A stretch of DNA of 8,796 nt from NCBI GenBank assembly GCA_937870805.1, contig CALMZT010001272.1, positions 1 through 8,796 of the forward strand, given 5' to 3'. Shown piece after piece: positions 5,325 to 8,796 of the stretch. The stretch is from an uncultured Chloroflexota bacterium. Its GTDB lineage: Bacteria; Chloroflexota; Anaerolineae; Aggregatilineales; Phototrophicaceae. Made by a program: the position numbers and the translations under genes. Positions within the stretch are counted from its first letter, which is position 1. Each line of letters starts with the position of its first letter. The notes below the pieces were generated by a model. It was not told the DNA's origin, did no database searches, and saw only the letters and a program-made list of their open reading frames with translations.

Positions 5325-5475
5325 AGGGATGCGGTACGAAGCTGTGTGGGTTATCGCTTAAGGGGCGGGAGGTCGGGGGTTCGAATCCTTCCACGTCCCC
5401 AATACACATGGGACGTGTAGCTCAGCGGTAGAGCACCTAAAAAACATCCATGCACACTCATTTGCCCGCATCCCT
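5325..5475 (+). ncRNA. Y RNA with permuted tRNA-like module, array member 6 (last)
   Basis: The outer stem is a perfect 10-bp match, AGGGATGCGG (5325-5334) / CCGCATCCCT (5466-5475). The inner pairing is GTGTG (5344-5348) / CACAC (5453-5457), with GGGTTATC following. The module has a CGC-N7-GCG hairpin (5355-5367), a T arm GGGGG-TTCGAAT-CCTTC (5375-5391), an acceptor hairpin CACGTCCC (5392-5399), ten-base loop, GGGACGTG (5410-5417), and a D arm GCTC-AGCGGTA-GAGC. Its central part is nearly identical to member 4, differing by one base deletion in the loop, while the Y stems differ. It ends three bases before the stop codon of the convergent gene at 5479-6090. No separate T-run terminator is visible. 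Confidence 0.84.
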
Positions 5476-5478
5476 CCC

Positions 5479-6090
5479 TTAATCCAGCACGACGATCATG
5501 GCTTCATTGTGATCGGCTGCGGCGCGATACACGTTGCTCATCATCGTGAACTCATCCCAGATGTAGACGCGCTCGTCTACGTCGCTGTTGACTTTGTAGA
5601 CACCTTGCTGTGCCATGACGTGAGGGTCGTAGTAGTTGTAAAGCTGTTCGTAGGTCACTTCGTCCAGGTAATCGGCAATCCGATGAACTTCATACGCGGG
5701 CACGAAGCCGATGGGTTGACCTTGTGTGGCGCACGCTTCGGGGTGCAGCGGTTCACAGCCCCTGATGGCTTTGCGAACGAGACTTTGATCGTTGGCGTAG
5801 TCTTCGGTGCGGCGCGCGTGCGAAAGCAGATACAGGATTTTGTCCCAATGCTGCCCACCTGCGTAAAAATGGCGCTCCGGCAGCGCTGGACAGACGAGTA
5901 CCAACGACTCTACGCAGGCGACGAACTCGGTGATTTCAGGCGGAAAATTATGTCGGGCTTCCAGGTGTGCGTAGTAATCAAAAAACTCCATCATTTCGGC
6001 AACTTCACGCTCAGCGCGCGCGCGCCTGAGTAATTCACAACCCTCTGGAACTGCCTGAAAACGTGCTGCAATGCCCATAACTGATCTCAT
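5479..6090 (-). CDS. DUF1877 (YfbM-like) family protein
   Basis: This 203-residue cytosolic protein resembles the DUF1877/YfbM family, whose function is unknown. Supporting segments, recognised by eye, are HWDKILYLLS in the middle, GFVPAYEVHRIADYLDEV, YDPHVMAQQGVYK, and a C-terminal helix followed by AMIVVLD, in the order family members show. There is no signal peptide or membrane segment. The first ATG is at 6090, but no clear ribosome-binding site precedes it. The ATG at 6078 (MGIAARFQAVP) fits better with how these proteins usually begin and would give 199 residues. The gene converges on the Y RNA array with practically no gap, so its transcript may run antisense to the last Y RNA. A functional link to Rsr is not evident. 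Confidence 0.8.
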   Translation of the reverse strand: MRSVMGIAARFQAVPEGCELLRRARAEREVAEMMEFFDYYAHLEARHNFPPEITEFVACVESLVLVCPALPERHFYAGGQHWDKILYLLSHARRTEDYANDQSLVRKAIRGCEPLHPEACATQGQPIGFVPAYEVHRIADYLDEVTYEQLYNYYDPHVMAQQGVYKVNSDVDERVYIWDEFTMMSNVYRAAADHNEAMIVVLD

Positions 6091-6244
6091 TTAAACGAAT
6101 ATGTCATTACGCATTCTACTGCATTCAGGATGTCAAAAGCATTTATGTATTGAGTGTACAATAATTTCATTGCGCTGCCCGCCAATACAGAAAGTAAAAA
6201 AGCGCTGTACCATACTATGAATATATGAGTTTAAGGGTATTGCT

Positions 6245-6487
6245 ATGGCTTTGAATGTGGTTTCGCCTGTCTATCAAGAGTTTATAGATTACCTGGCGCA
6301 AGTTGCCACACCAGAACAAATCCTGTCCTTTAAGGTTTCAGAAGCGATGCAGCAGCGCGCTGATGAACTGCTTGATCGTAATAACGAAGGCGAACTCACC
6401 CCCGAAGAACAGGCTGAACTTCAGCAGATGCTCCAGTTTGATCGCATGGTTTCCATTTTGAAGGCGCGTGCTTTTAAACAGGCGTGA
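6245..6487 (+). CDS. Small helical protein of unknown function
   Basis: An 80-residue acidic protein that I cannot assign to a named family. It has no signal peptide or membrane segment. It looks all-helical: an N-terminal YQEFIDYLAQVATPEQILSF region, a Q/E-rich middle with an NNEGELTPEEQAEL loop-helix (about residues 46-59), and a C-terminal MVSILKARAFKQA helix. Similar small proteins occur as first genes of two-gene units in Chloroflexi and cyanobacteria, which is recollection rather than proof. The start is supported by AAGGG (6233-6237) seven bases before ATG. The next gene, a RuvB-like ATPase domain, begins 23 bases after its stop, so the two are likely co-transcribed. The pair may act together, and an antitoxin or adaptor role is possible but unproven. 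Confidence 0.75.
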   Translation: MALNVVSPVYQEFIDYLAQVATPEQILSFKVSEAMQQRADELLDRNNEGELTPEEQAELQQMLQFDRMVSILKARAFKQA

Positions 6488-6510
6488 CTCGTGTGTAGGG
6501 CAAGACCATA

Positions 6511-6966
6511 ATGAGATTAGATAATGTACTGTACACGCTTCAGCATTTAGCCCATCAAGCAGAAATTGAACGCAGACCCCTAGAGAATATTCTCTTTTAC
6601 GGACCCCATCACCTGTCTCAAAAAGTATTTTCATATATTTCAACAGAAATGCTGCTTCAGACCAAATTTGTCTCCGCAGAAGATTTTACAAGACCTGGTG
6701 ACTTTGTAGCCCTTTTGACTCATCTCAAAATGAGACACATCCTGTTTGTCGATGAGATACATAAGCTGAATCAATCGGTAGCAGCTATTTTGAGTTCAGT
6801 GATGGCAGACTATTCAATAGATATGATTATTGGCAATGGGGCAGCAGCAAAAAATGTGAGGCTAAAGCTAGCTCAGATTACCTTTCTAGCGGCAACGACA
6901 CAGATACGGCAAATCCCACAGGAGCTACAAATGCAATTCACTCAGCAGTTTCGACTTGATATTTGA
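6511..6966 (+). CDS. RuvB-like AAA+ domain, degenerate (pseudo-ATPase)
   Basis: This 151-residue protein matches the N-terminal AAA+ domain of the Holliday junction motor RuvB. In order: a P-loop-like GPHHLSQK (31-38), RPGDFVALLTHL (61-72), the Walker B region LFVDEIHKLN (78-87), DMIIGNGAAAKNVRLKL (104-120) and sensor 1 LAATT (126-130). Two key elements are lost. The Walker A lysine/threonine (GPPGLGKT in RuvB) reads SQK, and the arginine finger in RDRFG reads QMQFT (140-144). The lid and C-terminal winged-helix domains are absent. It is therefore unlikely to hydrolyse ATP or drive branch migration. It is richer in A+T than the flanking genes, suggesting transfer or decay. The stop is followed in another frame by about 40 open codons (to about 7089), perhaps remains of a longer gene. 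Either a pseudogene or a repurposed binding domain. Confidence 0.75.
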   Translation: MRLDNVLYTLQHLAHQAEIERRPLENILFYGPHHLSQKVFSYISTEMLLQTKFVSAEDFTRPGDFVALLTHLKMRHILFVDEIHKLNQSVAAILSSVMADYSIDMIIGNGAAAKNVRLKLAQITFLAATTQIRQIPQELQMQFTQQFRLDI

Positions 6967-7125
6967 CTCCTTTGGATGATAAACAGCCACGTTACTTGCA
7001 TATTGATTCTGTTATTTCCCCAATCATTTTTCCTCGCACACCCGATCAATTCGATCAATTACTCATTAAAATTCGTATAGTCAGATAGACTTGTGAAAGT
7101 GAGCGTGGCACGATAGCATCAGCGT

Positions 7126-8370
7126 ATGACAAATCGCCGCCTCAGCCGCCACACCCTCATCCTCACTGCCAACAACGTCGGCAGCGCAGGGCTGTCGTTT
7201 CTGCTATCTGTGCTCATCGGGCGAACACTTGGCAAGGAAGGTTTGGGTGTGTATGCCGCCGTGTTGGCATGGATGTTTCCGCTGGGGTTGATGGCGGAGT
7301 TCGGCGTTAACACGCTCATGACGCGGGAGGTTGCGCAACACCCCAGTCTGGGTGAGGACTATTTACGCCTTGCGCTGCGAACGTACTGCGCAATGGGCTG
7401 TGCGTGGCTGGTGGCGCTGTTTTTTTGCGCGCCGCTGCTGGTGAGTGACCCGGCGGTGGTCGATGGGCTGCGCTTGTCGTCGCCGCTGCTGCTGATTGCA
7501 CCATGCTTTGGGGCATTTACGGCACTGTTCCGCGCAAAGGGGGATATGCTGCCGATTCCACTGCTGAACATCGGCATGTGGAGTGCGCAGTTTGTTTTGA
7601 CGTTGGCTGCTTTCCTGATGGGTGGGGGGATTGTCGCAGCGCTGGTGATTAACGTGCTGACCTCTGCGGGACAGCTTGCCGCAGCATGGTGGGTGTATCG
7701 CCTACGGTTTGCTGCGCCTCCGAGTGGCTTAGCGCTCAGGATGCTGCCGCTGTTACGACGGGCGCTGCCGTTTGCGTTGGGCGCGGCATTAGTGGCGTTA
7801 CAGGCGCGCGCTAGCACGATTCTATTAGAACGCTTGTCCGATACTGGCGAAACAGGATACTACGCGGCTGCCAACCGTTTCATCGAAGCGGGGCGAATGC
7901 TGCCGAATGCGTTCTTCGGTGCGCTGTTTCCGGCGTTGGCGGCGCTGGCAATGCAGCCGTTGGAGATGCGGCGTATCTTTCGGCGCGCGCTGCTGACATT
8001 GGGGGCATTTGGGTTGGCGTTTGGGGTAGGGGGGTTGCTGTTCGCGCCGCTGCTGACATCGTTGTATGGTGATGATTTTTTGCCCTCGATTCCGGTGCTG
8101 CAAGCGCTGGCATGGGCGCTGCTGCCTGCGCTGCTGCGGGCGGCGCTGACGTTGTATGCGTATGCGAAAGGACACGAAGCGTTTGCCAATGGGGTAACGG
8201 CGGTGATGCTGGTGTTGCAGGTGGCGCTGGGGCTGTGGCTTATTCCGGTGAGTGGGGCAGTCGGCGCGGCGTGGATTACATTGGGGGTAGAAGTGATCGG
8301 GTGTGCGTTGATGGCGTTGGCATTACGTTTGCACCAGAGGGCATTGAGCAGTGAGTCAAATGCAGGATGA
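7126..8370 (+). CDS. Polysaccharide/lipid-linked oligosaccharide flippase (Wzx-like, MOP superfamily)
   Basis: A 414-residue integral membrane protein consisting almost wholly of hydrophobic segments, about twelve of them, as expected for Wzx-type flippases. Such proteins move undecaprenyl-linked sugars across the cytoplasmic membrane. The N-terminus has the family pattern: a first helix with NNVGSAGLSFLLSVLIGRTLG followed by GLGVYAAVLAW and the FGVNTLMTREVA stretch. The second half repeats it (FALGAALVALQARASTILLERL, then GYYAAANRFIEAGRMLP). The length is slightly below the usual 420-500. The start ATG has only a weak ribosome-binding site, but no better in-frame start is visible. Polysaccharide flippases usually sit in sugar clusters. 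Here no glycosyltransferase follows inside the window, only a 38-codon frame overlapping its end. The substrate is unknown. Confidence 0.87.
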   Translation: MTNRRLSRHTLILTANNVGSAGLSFLLSVLIGRTLGKEGLGVYAAVLAWMFPLGLMAEFGVNTLMTREVAQHPSLGEDYLRLALRTYCAMGCAWLVALFFCAPLLVSDPAVVDGLRLSSPLLLIAPCFGAFTALFRAKGDMLPIPLLNIGMWSAQFVLTLAAFLMGGGIVAALVINVLTSAGQLAAAWWVYRLRFAAPPSGLALRMLPLLRRALPFALGAALVALQARASTILLERLSDTGETGYYAAANRFIEAGRMLPNAFFGALFPALAALAMQPLEMRRIFRRALLTLGAFGLAFGVGGLLFAPLLTSLYGDDFLPSIPVLQALAWALLPALLRAALTLYAYAKGHEAFANGVTAVMLVLQVALGLWLIPVSGAVGAAWITLGVEVIGCALMALALRLHQRALSSESNAG

Positions 8371-8458
8371 ACCGCAAAAGCACAGCGTTGAGTACAACGG
8401 TGGTCGCAAAGAAATGAAATTTAATGCACTTGCTTATAACCGCACTCCAAACTCCTTC

Positions 8459-8682
8459 ACAAGGTAGGTATTTTGTGGAGTGAAGCAAAAGTTATCGAAC
8501 GTTCGCCATGACCTCACCCCAAACCCCTCTCCCAGACCGCAAAATGGGATCGGTTGGGGACGTGTGTGGCGCGGGAGAGGGGCTTCAGACTCGTGCTGCG
8601 GAGCGTCTGAGCATTAAATAGGGTTAAGTTCAGTGTGTTTTAAACGGGTTGTTGAGCTAAGCACAAAATACCTACCCTTGTA
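8459..8682. repeat. Inverted-repeat-bounded element containing CCCCTCTCCC palindrome
   Basis: GGTAGGTATTTTGTG (8463-8477) has a perfect 15-base inverted copy, CACAAAATACCTACC (8662-8676). Both are extended by ACAA/TTGT with a one-base offset. Between them lies the palindrome CCCCTCTCCC (8524-8533) / GGGAGAGGGG (8573-8582). There is no coding frame inside. The layout resembles a short non-autonomous element, or two inverted copies of a dispersed repeat. Confidence 0.55.
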
Positions 8683-8685
8683 AAC

Positions 8686-8750
8686 TCCAAACCCCCTCTA
8701 TTGCGATAAGCTGATTGAAAGCCAGAGTTGCAGGCGCATGGAGAGGGGCT
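8686..8750. repeat. Second copy of CCCCTCT...AGAGGGG repeat
   Basis: CTCCAAACCCCCTCT followed about 40 bases later by GAGAGGGGCT (CCCCTCT 8693-8699 with AGAGGGG 8742-8748). It is the same motif as at 8519-8585, with a different spacer. The region 8371-8796 holds these repeats and otherwise nothing I can support. A 38-codon frame (GTG 8351 to stop 8467) overlaps the flippase end but resembles no family I know. Confidence 0.5.
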
Positions 8751-8796
8751 GCGCGTTGTTTTGATGATCCCCTTGAGCAGGAAAACGAAAAATCTG

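Noticed and set aside
4591..5400. Intron-containing or conventional split tRNAs (5' half, intron, 3' half)
   Set aside because: D-arm halves would have to pair over 100-250 bases with the next T-arm half. For members 1, 3 and 5 the local acceptor hairpin pairs perfectly with the strand immediately upstream and not with the following one, so the permuted reading is better.
4266..5475. CRISPR array
   Set aside because: The repeats are not identical direct repeats, spacers are not unique uniform units, and the shared parts are structured tRNA and Y stem motifs.
6960..7089. Open stretch after the RuvB-like gene (reads LTPLDDKQPRYLHIDSVISP)
   Set aside because: It has no start codon with a ribosome-binding site and does not look like the RuvB lid domain. 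Kept only as a possible remnant.
7119..8189. Several minus-strand frames opposite the flippase
   Set aside because: They are low-complexity Ala/Arg/Gln/Pro-rich translations antisense to a clear membrane protein gene.
8351..8467. A 38-codon frame starting GTG and overlapping the flippase end
   Set aside because: Too short, no recognisable similarity, and its end lies in the repeat-bounded region. At most a truncated gene start.

Overview
The window looks like a chromosomal segment of a moderately GC-rich bacterium, most likely a Chloroflexota (Anaerolineae-like) genome. That assignment is inference. It rests on the style of the proteins (Rsr/Ro60 of the bacterial TROVE type, a DUF1877 protein, a helical 80-residue protein, SDR enzymes) and on several families of short palindromic intergenic repeats (TAGGGGC...GCCCCTA, GAGACTaaAGTCTC, CCCCTCTCCC...GGGAGAGGGG). 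No gene gives species-level identity.

Layout. Positions 1-701 hold the 3' part of a short-chain dehydrogenase (SDR) whose 5' part appears frameshifted. A complete classical SDR lies on the minus strand (933-1691). A small chimeric reading frame (1987-2256) joins the first ~25 residues of a 4-coumarate-CoA-ligase-like enzyme to the C-terminal tail of a SAM-methyltransferase-like protein, probably a deletion scar. Next comes the main system: a promoter and a compact Y RNA (about 2371-2462), then rsr, encoding the TROVE/Ro60 RNA-binding protein (2560-4182), then a dense array of Y RNA genes (4266-5475). The array ends a few bases before the stop codon of a convergent DUF1877 (YfbM-like) gene (5479-6090, minus). 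After it come a two-gene unit, an 80-aa helical protein (6245-6487) plus a RuvB-like ATPase domain without its Walker A lysine and arginine finger (6511-6966), and a Wzx-like membrane flippase (7126-8370). The last ~430 bases are repeat-rich and hold no convincing gene.

The main discovery is the Y RNA array. Nine elements share one architecture: an outer stem, a pyrimidine-rich internal loop, then an inner stem whose 5' strand ends in a GGGTTATC-like motif (resembling the GGUCCGA...GUUAUC signature of animal Y RNAs) and whose 3' strand reads CCCATGC...TTTGYCCG. Two are compact hairpins (one upstream of rsr, one inside the array). Seven carry a tRNA-like module with D arm, T arm (TTCRANT loop) and acceptor-like stem. 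The outer stems differ in sequence from element to element but stay complementary, which is internal covariation. In five of the seven the tRNA is circularly permuted: T arm, then the acceptor stem closed into a hairpin, then D arm, with the Ro-binding stem in place of the anticodon stem. One is attached through the acceptor end and has a GNRA tetraloop in place of the anticodon. One seems opened at the T-stem/acceptor junction. The modules imitate different tRNA classes, including class II (Leu/Ser-like) with a long variable hairpin.

The likely joint function, from knowledge of Rsr and YrlA RNAs, is that Rsr binds the stem of each Y RNA while the tRNA mimic recruits or competes for tRNA-binding proteins. 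A multi-member array with varied mimics suggests a diversified set of Rsr-bound tRNA decoys.
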